A stretch of 64,000 nucleotides of DNA from Aotearoamyces nothofagi (GCA_015345905.1 JADDTR010000015.1:372001-436000); one strand, 5' to 3'; shown: positions 37,409-48,224, counted from the stretch's first letter. The notes: generated from the sequence alone by a model not told the origin. Made by a program: numbers and translations.

Positions 37409-38896
37409 ATGCCTACCTTCGACGACAGCGACTTCATGGGCGATTCTCCCGTCAGACCCGACTTCCAAAGAGTCCTCAGCACCGACTCGTCGACGAGCCA
37501 GAAATATGGCCACTCCTTGACCGTGCTGAGCGATAACGGGGGATCTGAGAACACTATCGAGATTCCAGCCTCGCGCTCCTCGATTGCCGAAACCCAGAAG
37601 CTGATGCACTCGCTGAGCATGGCCCCTTCGACCAAAGAGCGCAAAGGCTCACGAAACAGCTTCGGCACGTCTTTGCCAATTCCTCGATCAAAGCGTCACT
37701 CTAGGCTGTCATCTGCCCACCATGCGAACGGCACTTCTCCCAAATCTGGCATGCCGGCCGTCCAGCCAACCCGAGACTTCATCTCCTCCCAGCTCCAGGA
37801 CATGTCCAAGCAGAAGACTGCAGCTGCCAAGAACATGGCCTTTGCTTTCGATATCGACGGTGTGCTTGTCCATGGTGATAGGCCCATCCAAGAGGGCAAG
37901 CGTGTCCTGGAGATCCTGAACGGTGACAATGAGCTTGGCATCAAGATTCCCCATATCTTCCTCACAAACGGTGGCGGCAAGCCTGAATCTGATCGCTGTG
38001 CTCAGCTATCCAAGATCCTCGGGAGTCCCATTTCTACCGACCAATTCATCCAATCTCACACCCCCATGTCAGCTCTGGCCGAATATTACGAGACTGTTCT
38101 TGTTGTGGGTGGAGAGAACTACCAGTGCCGAGAAGTCGCCCAGCTATATGGCTTCAAGAACATTATAGTTCCTAACGACATTTACGCTGCTCAACCTACC
38201 ATCTCCCCACTCAAGGAGTTCTTCACTTCTGATCAACGCGCTACTTCCAGTCCTCGCGATTTTAGCCAAGTCAAGATCGACGCCATCCTTGTCTTCTCCG
38301 ACTCGCGCGATTACGCGACAGATCTCCAGATCATCATGGATCTCCTGCAATCTGAAAATGGTGTATTAGGCACAAGGGCCAAGGATCCGGTATCACAGCG
38401 CATCCCAATCTACTTCTCCCAGGGCGATCTCCTCTGCCCAACTGAGCACCCTTTCCCAAGAATGTCTCAGGGTACTTTCCGTATCGCATTGGAGGCCATC
38501 TACAAAACCATCACCGGAGTTGAACTGGAGCGTGTTGTATACGGAAAGCCTGAGCTGGCCACATACACGTACGCTGATGAGATCATGTCATCGTGGATGG
38601 GGACCATCCACAAGGAGGAGAGACTGCCTCAGAACATCTACATGGTCGGAGACAACCCTCAATCCGACATAGTTGGCGGTAACATGCATGGATGGAAGAC
38701 CTGCCTGGTACGAACTGGTGTATTCCAGGGCGGGGATAATGACAAGGAGAACCCTGCCAACTTTGGTGTGTTCAAAAACGTGCTTGAAGCTGTCACTGCC
38801 GCTATTAAATGCGAGCTGGGTGAGGATTTCAAGTTGAAGTGGAATGATAAAATCAACCCTCTTCACGGACACGCTTCTGCATCTGCTATTGAGTAA
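37409..38896 (+). CDS. HAD-superfamily hydrolase, CECR5/YKR070W type
   Basis: A single-exon gene of 495 residues. The first ~130 residues are Ser-rich and disordered, possibly carrying regulatory sites. The hydrolase follows. Motif I is FAFDIDGVLVHGDRP (nucleophile and acid aspartates), motif II is HIFLTNGGGKPE, the lysine is in VVYGKPELATY, and motif IV is YMVGDNPQSDIVGGNMHGW. These and the spacing match the CECR5/YKR070W subfamily, which is often mitochondrial and whose substrate is not established. An N-terminal extension of this length is more than yeast has, and no classical mitochondrial signal is seen. The ATG follows a strong TATA box and lies in CCAATATGCC. Confidence 0.9.
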   Translation: MPTFDDSDFMGDSPVRPDFQRVLSTDSSTSQKYGHSLTVLSDNGGSENTIEIPASRSSIAETQKLMHSLSMAPSTKERKGSRNSFGTSLPIPRSKRHSRLSSAHHANGTSPKSGMPAVQPTRDFISSQLQDMSKQKTAAAKNMAFAFDIDGVLVHGDRPIQEGKRVLEILNGDNELGIKIPHIFLTNGGGKPESDRCAQLSKILGSPISTDQFIQSHTPMSALAEYYETVLVVGGENYQCREVAQLYGFKNIIVPNDIYAAQPTISPLKEFFTSDQRATSSPRDFSQVKIDAILVFSDSRDYATDLQIIMDLLQSENGVLGTRAKDPVSQRIPIYFSQGDLLCPTEHPFPRMSQGTFRIALEAIYKTITGVELERVVYGKPELATYTYADEIMSSWMGTIHKEERLPQNIYMVGDNPQSDIVGGNMHGWKTCLVRTGVFQGGDNDKENPANFGVFKNVLEAVTAAIKCELGEDFKLKWNDKINPLHGHASASAIE

Positions 38897-39735
38897 ATGG
38901 GAGGCATAGCATATTAGCATATACTGGAGTTTATTAAACGGTTCATTAGAAGGTTCCCGGCGTTTTTCAGACGGATTTGATATCACACTGCCCAAGGGCT
39001 TGACTAAGATTGTCAATATAGAATAACGAAGCTTAGCACAATCAATGGAATGAGGATTGTCACGAAATGAGTGCCTGTGAATTTCAGCAAGATCAATGCA
39101 TGATGATTGATGGCATGACCGAATCGTCGTCGCTAATTATGCTCACTTAACACGTGTCCCAATCCCATAGACACCTACCCAGCCAAGGCTTCATTACACC
39201 GATGAATATTACCGCCGAGGTTCGTGACTCAGTCGTTACAAGACCCTGCAAAGACGTCGAAATAGGCTCGGCTTGTCAGGCCACGGTGGAAATCGGACTC
39301 GGTCTCGGCCTCAGCCTCAGCATCAGCATTAGTTGCAGCGCGTGACTAGGTGAGTAATTATTTCTTGCAAGTGAAGGAATGAGAAGTGCGTAGCAGAGCA
39401 TCGTGGAAGGCATTTACAGTAGCTGATTCCAAGTCTACTTACTCGACGAAGAAGGGAACCAACGGCTACAAGCTCCGGCAGTGAAATAGTTACGAATAGT
39501 TACAGCGCGTGCAGCCTGCCGGATTGCTGGTCTACTACTATCGCCAGGCACTGTGCAAGGTAGCGTGAAAGAAAATAAATAAATGGCTGCGGTTGATGAT
39601 TTGCGTACGGTGTCAGAATGAGTGGGGCGCACGTTGATAAGATAAGATCCTCAGGCAAGGCTGGTTTTGACGAACGCGAGCCTTCAATGGCCTTAGAGCT
39701 CAACAATACAAACCGAAGCCATTCATGATCTCTCT
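38897..39735. other. Intergenic region
   Basis: About 0.8 kb, the 3' end of the HAD gene and the upstream region of the cyclin gene. Only a short CTCAGC/CATCAGC run near 39300-39340 stands out. Confidence 0.4.
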
Positions 39736-41198
39736 ATGACATCTACCGAGTCACACCAGGCGAGCTATCATTCAGATGAACCTACCAAAGCCCGCCTTTT
39801 CGCTCAGCGATCCTCCACGTCGCCTCTCTCGCCGATAGCACAGCAGCATCGCATTCAAGGCTCGAGCATACCTCCTCCTGCACCCTCACCACCATCGCGA
39901 CAATTGCCTCCTCCGAGTGTATGCGCACAGCTGGATACTTCCTCGCCGATCGCAATGGCTCAACCAATCGACAGCCTCAGCCAGTGGCTATTCACAGATG
40001 ACGAGATCAATAATACGCCATCAATCCTCGACGACCTCTCTCCCGTCGAAGAGCGCGCTCGACGCGCGAAAGGAGTAAACTTTATTACCCAAGCCGGAAT
40101 CCTCCTCAAAATCCCACAAATCACCCTTGGTACTGCTGCGGTCTTCTTCCATAGATTCTACATGAGGTACAGCATGGTCGTCAATAAGGGAGGGCTGCAT
40201 CACTATGTAGGTTGCTTCCTTAGGAGTAAATTGTACTAGTCTATCAATGCTAACTAGCTGCTACGCAGAACATTGCAGCGACCGCTCTCTTCCTCGCTAC
40301 AAAGGCCGAAGAGAATTGTCGAAAGACGAAAGAGATTGTGATTGCTGTTGCCAAAGTGGCCCAGAAGAACGCAAGCCTAATCATCGACGAGCAGAGCAAG
40401 GAGTTCTGGCGCTGGAAAGACAGCATCCTACTCTATGAAGAGACGATGCTGGAACTCCTGACGTTTGATGTCGTGCTACAGTCACCATATACCTTCCTCC
40501 ACTCATTCCTCAAGGAACTCAGGATCGAGGAGAACAAAACCTTGAGAAACGTGGCCTGGGCTTTTTTGAACGATAGCTGCATGACAACACTCTCCTTGCG
40601 TATGCGGCCGAAGGATATTGCAGTTGCGTCTCTTTATTTTTCTGCCAAGTTCAACCAAGAGAGGATACCGGACTACGAGGACGGAACGCCATGGTGGCTA
40701 CGGATAGGAGGTGACCAAGATAGCATAATCAAGGCCATCGCAATCATGCAAGAGTTTTACACAGAGAACCCGCTCAAGAGGAACGACAATCCTTATGACC
40801 AGAGTCCGAATGGTAGCATTGAAGACCTTGAGAGTACGAGACTACGAGTTGAGAGCCGAAGTCCAACTTTGAGGCCGGCAGTTGAGGATTCTGAAGGGGA
40901 CGAGGAGCCGCGTGCGAGCACGGAGACTAATGGGCATGCGGAGCCAGTGGTTAAGCATGAGAGGGTAGATGAAATTGAAGGTAATGGGGTGGTAGGAGAC
41001 GACGATGGGAAGCTTAAAGCCGTCGCGAATGATCCCGGCACGCATGAAGCCGTGAATGGAGAGTCAAATGGAACATCGTCACATTCTCCCGGAGGCTCAA
41101 AGCGCAAACTAGCCCTAGCCGAGGACGAAGCTGACGCCAAGAGACCGAAGATCAAGAACGGCGGCGACGAGAGCGAAGAGGGCGAAGTGGAGGAATAG
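39736..41198 (+). CDS. Cyclin of the K/T/C group (Pch1/Bur2-like)
   Basis: A transcription-type cyclin, expected to activate a CDK9- or CDK12-like kinase that phosphorylates RNA polymerase II or Spt5. Two exons give 466 residues: 39736-40206 and 40269-41198 (intron 40207-40268). The Ser/Pro-rich first ~80 residues precede the cyclin core, which opens SLSQWLFTDDEINNTPS. The first fold shows GILLKIPQITLGTAAVFFHR, and the spliced join gives HYNIAATALFLATKAEEN. The second fold includes LLTFDVVLQSPYTFLHSFLK and RPKDIAVASLYFSAKF. The C-terminal ~120 residues are acidic and disordered, ending in a basic nuclear signal (KRKL, KRPKIK). The layout fits cyclin K or fission yeast Pch1 better than cyclin L or H. 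Confidence 0.88.
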
Positions 41199-42041
41199 CA
41201 TCGCAGGTCAGGGACCGGGGCAGGACTGTGCATTTGCAGGCGTTACACTTTTTCGGGTACTCGACGGGAGCGGTGTTCGGAACCATAGTACTGCAGGCTG
41301 TACGAGAGCATTAAGCTCGATTGCGCACAGCGTCTCTTGAGAGGGGAGCCAGCCTCCTGCAGGGCTCGGACGTGCTAGATACAAAATAGACCAGATGATT
41401 TCAAACCTACCCTAGTTCCTTCGCGAGGCCGTTGAGATCCCCATTGTAGGACCGTAGATTTCAGATTATGAAAATAAATAGGGCGAGGGAGGGAGAGGGG
41501 GAGGGAGAGATGGGTTGATGGGCCGGAGAGAAGACTATCATCCAGCGGCAGGCCTGCGGCTTTGGGGGACGGCTTGGAGCTGGCCGGGTGGGACTGGCCG
41601 GCTGCTGGCGACGAGAGGCGGAGATGCGATATATGCTCGTCGAGCGGAGCAGCCTGCCTCGCCGCGGATCAGACCTCGCGAGCTGTGGGAGGTGGGAGCG
41701 GAGCGGAGCGTGGCGACTTGCGCGGCGGAAGCTGGCTCGGTGGCATCGAGGAGTAGAGGGGCCAGCGGGACACGCCAGCCTGCCGCCGCGGGGTGGTGAC
41801 CCGAGGCGCATGGCCCGCAGGGAAAGGGGGAGGGGAGAGAGGGGGACGAGGACGAGAAGATGAGGATAAGTGAGCAATATTGAGCAATAGTGATTATTTC
41901 AAATACAGTTACAGTAATCATCTCCCCCTTCCCTCCCTCCTTCGATCCGATATTGAAACCCCCTTTCGATGAACACCCCCCCCCCCCCCTCCATTTTCCC
42001 AAACCGCACGCGCGCACGCCATAAAATCAGAGAAGTCGGAT
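41199..42041. other. Convergent intergenic region rich in G and C runs
   Basis: The 3' regions of the cyclin and zinc-protein genes. It holds two G-run clusters (41481-41514 and 41824-41847) and a run of 14 C at 41976-41989. No gene was recognised. Confidence 0.5.
41481..41514 (+). other. G-run cluster, possible G-quadruplex
   Basis: Six runs of three or more G separated by one to four bases, in purine-only DNA. It meets the usual four-run pattern for a G-quadruplex on the plus strand. Confidence 0.5.
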
Positions 42042-44475
42042 CTACAGGACCTGGGCCGTGGCCCTGATCTTCGCGCCGGCGAACGTGCCGGTTCCAGGAC
42101 GGTTCGGTAGCGGCTTCCTGCCCGCGCTGTTGGTCACGGCTGGCGAGCTGGAGAGCGAGCGTGAGGCAGAGAGGGATCTGCGCTGCTCTGCTGGCTGCCG
42201 GGCGGCTGACGATGGCCGCTTCGCCGGGATTTCCTCGTCGGAGTCGGATTCGGAGGCATCGCCCGAGTCGGATGAGATCTCGACTGGCTCGGTGGGCCTG
42301 CTCTTGCGTTTGTTGTTCGGGTCCGCGTTCTCGGGCTGCTTGGGTTGGAGCTTCTCCCACTTCTCCTGAGCCTCGCTGACTGGGACCTTCCTTGGTGGAA
42401 TCGAGCTTTTGGTGGCAGGCGGAGTGAACTGACCACTTGGTTGTCGTACCCGGGAAGTAGTAATCATCCCGGCTATGGGTGTGTTGTTCTGAGTAGCATA
42501 GGCTGTACCGTCTGTGCCAGTTGTGACGGGGGCATACATTAGTCTGCTAGCAGTGATTGATGGGCTACGTGTACCATGGCTGGCTGCGGGGTTGTCCCGA
42601 TCAACACCGCTCTGTCCTTGAATAGCCGTAGCTGTCGAAATCATGCTCTCATCTCGAATAGTGTAGCGACTGCCATTAGAAGCGGTAACGATCTTCTCGC
42701 CTGAAGCCACATCATCAGGTAGGTTACTCACTCTGCGACGCTTCGTATCCGGACCAAAGATAGTAGGGGTAGGATGAGCAGGGGGGCTCTGAGAACCAGA
42801 GGATGCCATAGGAGGGGCGGGGGCTCTGAAAGAGTTAATAGTCGCGAATCCGTAAGCTGGCTGGCTCCCGTTCGTGCCAGGATCCATCCCTCCATCAGGT
42901 GTTGGGACGGCGTTGGCGGGAGCATGCTTGCTCTTGCGAACTCGGATGCCATACTTAGTTCGGATGATTGATTTCCGCGTCGCATGACTTCTTTTGATCT
43001 TGATAATTTTGTTGTCACGATCAACAGCAGTGATATTTTCCGGGATGTCGGCCATCTCTTGCTCATACCGCTTCACCTCGGCTGCCATCTTCTGGTTCAG
43101 CTCTGCCTGCTGTTCCGGCTGTAAGACGACTTCGGGGGTCTCCGGTTGAGGAGTTGAGCCGTGCTGCGCTGGAGTTGAAACAATGAAATCCGGATAGGGC
43201 TGAGCAACACTCTGGCTGGCTACTCTGGGTGTAAAAGTATTTGTAAGGGGACTGGTATAAGCTGGTTCCCGAAGGACTTCACTGCCCATTGGTGGAGCAG
43301 GTCGGAAGGTAGCTTGCTCTTCCTGTACCTGCATATTTGGAGGTGTTGCGAGAGCCTTTCCACTTCTTCTGCAGACGCTATTCTCTCGATGCTGCAGTAT
43401 CGGTTAGCATCAATGCTGAGTTTTTGCATGCAAGCCACTTACATATTTTGCACCTCCCGAGTTTGTGAACCCTTGGCCACATGAATCACAGTGGTACCTT
43501 AGCAATATGGAAGATGATGATCTCCTGCTGGGGTTATGGCAGACCCTCCGCTCGGTGTGCTATCCAGCGAGGTTAGTCTAGGTACAAAGATTTCTTACTA
43601 AACAGAGAACTTACGTATTTCAACCCAGCCATCTGTGCAAAATGGTTGCCACAGTCATTGCAGACAAACTTGGCATTGGTGTTCTTATGCGCCCGCTGTC
43701 CGGCGAAGGGGTTCAACATCTGGGCAGGAGCACTTGCATACTGGGCCCGATGGACTTGCGGAGCTGGTAGAATTTGGGGAGCCGGTAAAATCTGGGGAGC
43801 TGGTAGAATCTTGGGAGCTGGTAGAATTTGGGGAGCTGGTAATATTTGCTGGGCTGGATGGGCGTGATGAGCTTCAGGAGCTTGCTGAAGTTGGCCCGGG
43901 GCACTATTTAGACGCTGACAATAAGGAGGTTCGATCTCCTCTACTCCAGAGCTAGATTCCTCACGAGCTTCACGCGCCTCACGAGCTGGCACGACGACCT
44001 CGTGCTCGTCAACGAGATCCATCTCATCGTAGCCCAGGCGCTTCGCACCCGCCAGCATTGCCACCAGCTCCTTTGCGCCAATGGTAGCCAGACGGGCCTC
44101 CATCGCGCGGTCGAGGAAGTCCTCGCCGGCCAGGTCGACCAACTGGTCACCATAGTCCTCAATGACGCGCGTGAAGACGTGGTCGGAGCCGCTCTTCAGG
44201 ATGGCGCGAGCCAGGAACGACTCGTGGTGCTCGTCGCCCGTGACGCACTTGCGCCAGTTCTGGCTGATGGCGGCGCGCGCGGCCCTGGCCGAGGCAGAGG
44301 CAATGGCCTTGTTCAGCGCGGCGACGTCGCTTTCGTAGAGCGTCTGCTCTTCAGACGAGTGCGCGCTCGCGGGCGTCGAGGAGCCGTGCGAGTACGACGG
44401 CGACGCGACGGGCTTGGTGGATGCGGCCATCCTGCGCTGCAACTCAGACTCGACGTCTGAGCCGCCGGTCATCAT
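42042..44475 (-). CDS. Two-finger zinc protein with QILPAP repeat
   Basis: A 775-residue protein in three exons: 44475-43615, 43559-43443 and 43391-42042 (introns 43560-43614 and 43392-43442). The N-terminus is Ala/Ser-rich and partly helical (SQNWRKCVTGDEHHESF). A tandem of five or six six-residue units (QILPAP) follows. Two C2H2-like fingers of form C-x2-C-x13-H-x5-C come next: CNDCGNHFAQMAGLKYH and CDSCGQGFTNSGGAKYH, each with Cys in the final ligand place. The long C-terminal half is Pro/Ser/Thr-rich with basic patches (KIIKIKRSHATRKS, DTKRRRV), consistent with a nuclear protein. Both introns cut the fingers at the same codon. DNA binding is likely but the role is unknown. Confidence 0.82.
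43757..43852 (-). repeat. 18-base coding repeat (QILPAP units)
   Basis: Five to six in-frame 18-base units in the zinc-protein gene, nearly identical in DNA and protein, one with Lys for Gln. The DNA identity points to recent slippage or unequal exchange. Confidence 0.8.
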
Positions 44476-45090
44476 CGCCCAATCGCTCCGATCAGCCCGA
44501 GTCTTCGATCTGAAGAGTCGCAGACTCTCCGGGGCGCGACACAGCGATGGAGAAATAGATGTCGTTGCGACTTTTTACTTATATCAAACTGGCTCACGTG
44601 ACGAGGGTGTTTTTTTCCTCTCGAAAAAACAGTCGCTATTTTTAGTAGTGGTGGAAGGAAGGGACGGACAGGATGCAGGCTATTAAAGGTGAGAAGGCGA
44701 GTTGGATCCGCGCAGCTGTCTGTCCTGCCCTTGCAGCTTCTCTAGAGGTGTACAATTAAAAGGCGGTATTTAAAGCTGGTCAACAGCGGCTTGCTCTGAA
44801 GGTTGCAGCTCTGCTTTGTTATCGAGCCGGCGGAGTGAATCAAATCAGTCAATAATGGCTTTGTTCTATCTCGAAACCCGAAACAGGCCAAATCTACAGC
44901 ATACAGCGGTTAGCGTCAAACCCCGACGTTGCCAATATACAAGATTTCACCCACCAGGACGAAGGGGAGATTTGCCCCGTCACAGCCGGAGCCGGCGTTG
45001 TTCCTGGCCGAGACGTCACCCGTGGCAATTTCTCATGTCTTTCTCTTCTCGCGCTCGGCCGGGCCACGTGCTCCAGCAGGAAACAAACAA

Positions 45091-45156
45091 GAGGGTCACG
45101 AGGGTCACGAGGGTCACGAGAGCCACGAGAGCCACGAGAGTCACGAGAGTCACGGG
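45091..45156. repeat. GTCACGAGG 9-base minisatellite
   Basis: Seven head-to-tail 9-base units (GTCACGAGG, with CCACGAGAG and TCACGAGAG variants). Confidence 0.85.
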
Positions 45157-45582
45157 ACACAGCAGCAGAGCAGGAGGGGGGGTTTCAGGTCCTTAAGTAC
45201 CTGCCCAGGCCTCCCCCTCCCCCCTTTTAACTTCTGGCTTCAACAGGCTGGATTGGGACATGTTATTAATAAAAATAAAACGCCTGTTTGAGGGTCTGCT
45301 AGCGTGCTCGATAAGAAACTGTCATCTCTGGCGTGGCCAATCAGGCGCGGTACCATTATGCAGATGTGTCACTACTGCATGCAGTGCGACGGCAGGGGTG
45401 CTTTCATTGGTAGGGCAGGACCGGTTGGCACTTGGCTGCCTGGTGTCTGATACCTGATCCCGGTCACGTGGGATTGTGGCTGCCAGTACAGGCTGGGCCA
45501 ACTGAAGCTCTGCTGCTCTGATTCTGCGCCGTCTAGGGGGGAGGGTTCTTCCGAGCTCCGAGTTCCAAGTTCCAAGCCCCAA

Positions 45583-45646
45583 TATCCAAGTTCCAACATC
45601 CAACATCCAACATCCAACATCCCACATCCAACATCCAACGTCCAAC
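45583..45646. repeat. CATCCAA 7-base minisatellite
   Basis: About nine 7-base units (CATCCAA with CATCCCA and CGTCCAA variants), preceded by related TTCCAAG units from 45561. Confidence 0.85.
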
Positions 45647-45860
45647 AGCGCAATTTACAGACGACGGTGCACAGACTACGCGACAGGACAGTGCAGAGTC
45701 ATGTACTATATACTTCAATACAAGACCGGAAACCCATCAACTCCGCGGCGTCTATTCACGCCATCTCGTTGGCGGCATTTGCTACGGTAGAGAGGGCTCA
45801 CGCACTCAGATCGTACGGACTGGCTGGGGGTGGGGTGAGCCTGGTTTCTACTGTGAATAA

Positions 45861-46023
45861 TCCCCAGTTAATAAATTCCTAATTAATAAGTCCCAGTCAA
45901 TAAGTCCGCAGTTAATAGATTACTGATTAATAAATACCCAGTTAATAAACTCCCGATCAAGGATTCCAATCAAGAGCGCCTAGTTAAGAATCCCCAATTA
46001 AGGTTTCCTAATTAGGAATCCCT
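45861..46023. repeat. CCCAGTTAATAAAT 14-16-base degenerate minisatellite
   Basis: About eleven diverged units of 13-17 bases, each starting with C-rich CCC/CCT and followed by (A/G)(T/A)TAATAA or TCAAGA. AT-rich, unlike its GC-rich neighbours, and much older-looking than the other arrays. Confidence 0.65.
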
Positions 46024-46198
46024 GGATAGGCGCTCGCGTGCATCGTGCATCGCCCCACGCTCCAGCAGACGAACCAACCGGACCAGCCAGGCAGCTCGCG
46101 GCTGGTGTTGGAGGGCCCCCTGTCGCAGATACAGTACCCGTGTGCACTTACTCGTAACTTTGCATCGTATGAGGAAATGGAGACTCGGTCAGAATGAC

Positions 46199-46245
46199 GA
46201 ATTGACAGATTGACAGATTGACAAATTGACAAATTGACAAATGAC
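46199..46245. repeat. AATTGACAG/A 9-base minisatellite
   Basis: Five 9-base units (ATTGACAGA then ATTGACAAA), just downstream of the nucleotidyltransferase-like gene's stop codon. Confidence 0.8.
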
Positions 46246-46307
46246 ATGATCTCCGCCAAGCAAGTGATTGACTGCATCTCCTCGTATTCTTACCCTGGAT
46301 TGGTAAT

Positions 46308-47507
46308 TTAACCCTTTCTTGATCTCTTCGCTCCCATCTCCCCGGCGCCTCGAGCCCGCAGCTGTGCCATCCCTCTTTCGCCCACCAGCCGCCAGTTGTC
46401 TCGGACGAATTCAGTGACCGCCTCCATATCGTAGAACCCGCCTTCAACTCGGAGTGCTCGAGAGGGCACAATGCCGTCGCTGTAATCGCCCGCCATGACG
46501 ATGGCCTTCAGGCCCCTGACCGACGCGGCGCGCAGTTGGAGATCAGTATTGACGGCTGGGACTCCAGCCTTGATGACGTTCCTCCATACCTCGTCCGATT
46601 GCCTCTCGCGCCGCCAAGCCTGTAATCTTTGCTCATACTCACCATTCACGCCGAAACGCTCGAATGCTTCCCTCGCAACCTGCTCTCTAGAAGGAGCCTC
46701 TTTGCTGTGTGTTTCTTCTGTACGACACGCTGGGATAAACTCTTCTATCCACTTCCTAAAGACAGGCCGCTGCGCCATCCTCTGGCGATCATTGTGCTTC
46801 AATTTTGTTTTATCCTCTTCCACCCCCTTCTCCTGTTTACTTACCCGGAAAAATCGACAGCCGGCCGCATACACGAACATCTCTTGAACACTTTCGAACT
46901 GCCTCCACCAGCGATCTTCGTCTAGACCCAAGAATTCCAACACCTCTGATGGCTTCTGGGTCAGAAGTATCATACTTTTCTTGCGGTCGAGCAGTTCGAT
47001 CTCTTCAATGCGCAAATAGAGACCGACATTGTTGGCCGTGAGTCCAAGCCTTCGATTAGTGGTCCCAAGAATATTCCATAGGTCTCCGTGCGCGTGATGG
47101 AACATCTCCCAATCCCAGCTTTGCTTTCCGTCGCATATGTTTACATCCACCTGCACAAAGCGCTCTTCTCTAGCCTTATCATCCTCTATAGTCGCCTTAG
47201 GCCAAGGCAAGGCAAAATTGATAATAAGGTTTCCTTTTCCTTTCACAGCGTTGCTCTGCGCTGCCCCTAGAGCTTGAACTAAAGGACCAACAACATCAGG
47301 TCCGGCTAAGAGAGCGGTAGGGCACGCGACAAGAATGTCGACATCGCCATAGTCTTTCTTTCCTGGTGCTTCAATTGGCGTTGCAACGTACGTATAGTAC
47401 CGTTGAAGGACCTCATGGCACTGAGTTTTGACTTGGAGGTAGACCGGTAGGGGCATCCGAGGTGTGGAGAGCGGCTTCTCGCCTCTGGTGAATACCGATC
47501 CGCCCAT
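46308..47507 (-). CDS. Fungal protein of unknown function, nucleotidyltransferase-like N-terminus
   Basis: A single-exon frame of 399 residues from the first in-frame ATG (MGGSVFTRGEKPLSTPRMPL). The N-terminal part resembles a nucleotidyltransferase active site: a Gly-Ser near the start, then KKDYGDVDILVACP with a D-x-D pair, and later a third acidic strand (ERFVQVDVNICDG). The middle is helical (KWIEEFIPACRTEE, WWRQFESVQEMFVYA). The end is basic (MGAKRSRKG). There is no signal peptide and no membrane segment. Similar proteins of this layout occur in many ascomycetes without a known role. The nucleotidyltransferase call is inference from motif spacing only. Confidence 0.7.
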   Translation of the reverse strand: MGGSVFTRGEKPLSTPRMPLPVYLQVKTQCHEVLQRYYTYVATPIEAPGKKDYGDVDILVACPTALLAGPDVVGPLVQALGAAQSNAVKGKGNLIINFALPWPKATIEDDKAREERFVQVDVNICDGKQSWDWEMFHHAHGDLWNILGTTNRRLGLTANNVGLYLRIEEIELLDRKKSMILLTQKPSEVLEFLGLDEDRWWRQFESVQEMFVYAAGCRFFRVSKQEKGVEEDKTKLKHNDRQRMAQRPVFRKWIEEFIPACRTEETHSKEAPSREQVAREAFERFGVNGEYEQRLQAWRRERQSDEVWRNVIKAGVPAVNTDLQLRAASVRGLKAIVMAGDYSDGIVPSRALRVEGGFYDMEAVTEFVRDNWRLVGERGMAQLRARGAGEMGAKRSRKG

Positions 47508-48140
47508 CTTGCTTGATGAGAGATAGAAGTGCCGCAGAATAATATATATGCCAAGCAGCCAGGCCGGCGTCAAGTTTGCCTTGCCATCGAAAGCGCACAC
47601 GCATGCATCATAGATGATTGCTTATTCCTAGTCATCAGTGACGCCGCTCCCAATTGAATCAACCTGGCTTTTTTGTCTTTATAGCTTGAAAACCAACCGT
47701 TCTGCAGCTCGGCGCTTCTGCGAATATGTGTGTGTGTGTGTTGTTAGAATGGACGAGGAAGCGCTTCGACCAAATTCCACACATGCGCGTTCGCTGCGGG
47801 GCCGGGGGGACAGTCCGCCCGTCCATCTTTGCTGCCGTGAGAGGGAGCGCCGAACTGAAAACAATTGCTGCCATTACTGTATATGCCAGATGCATCCCAA
47901 AAGACGCATTGGATTGATTAGATACCTGACTGTAGTATCGGAAGCTTCGCCATAGTGAACTGCGAACTGCGAACTGCAGTACAATGCATACTGTACAAGT
48001 ACATCGCAGGGCGTGACGTCACTGAGGGGAGGGAGGGCTGTTGGAGACTCAGCCCTGCTGGAGGCGCTGAGAGGGGAGTTGGCAGGGGAATAAATTGAGA
48101 TTCGGCGGGTTTTCCAGGGGAGCTGGACAGATTCCCCCAG

Positions 48141-48190
48141 GGGCCACAGGGGGACCACAGGGGGACCACAGGGGGACCACAGGGCCTGGA
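48141..48190. repeat. CCACAGGGGGA 11-base minisatellite
   Basis: Four nearly perfect 11-base units upstream of the annexin gene. Confidence 0.85.
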
Positions 48191-48224
48191 GATTCCCACA
48201 GGGGCCACAGCGAGGCTGCGGAGC

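Larger units (their letters stand above)
44476..46307. other. Intergenic region with four unrelated minisatellites
   Basis: About 1.8 kb upstream of the zinc-protein gene. It has no supported gene but four separate short tandem arrays, listed below. Confidence 0.6.

Noticed and set aside
40793-41233. Minus-strand frame opposite the cyclin tail
   Set aside because: A shadow of the acidic coding tail (Ser/Pro-rich complement), without support.
45322-45718. Minus-strand frames rich in W, M, L, D, V, G, C
   Set aside because: They are the translation of the CATCCAA minisatellite in three frames.
45091-46245. Could the repeats be a CRISPR array?
   Set aside because: Units are contiguous and without spacers, in a eukaryotic chromosome. 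They are minisatellites.
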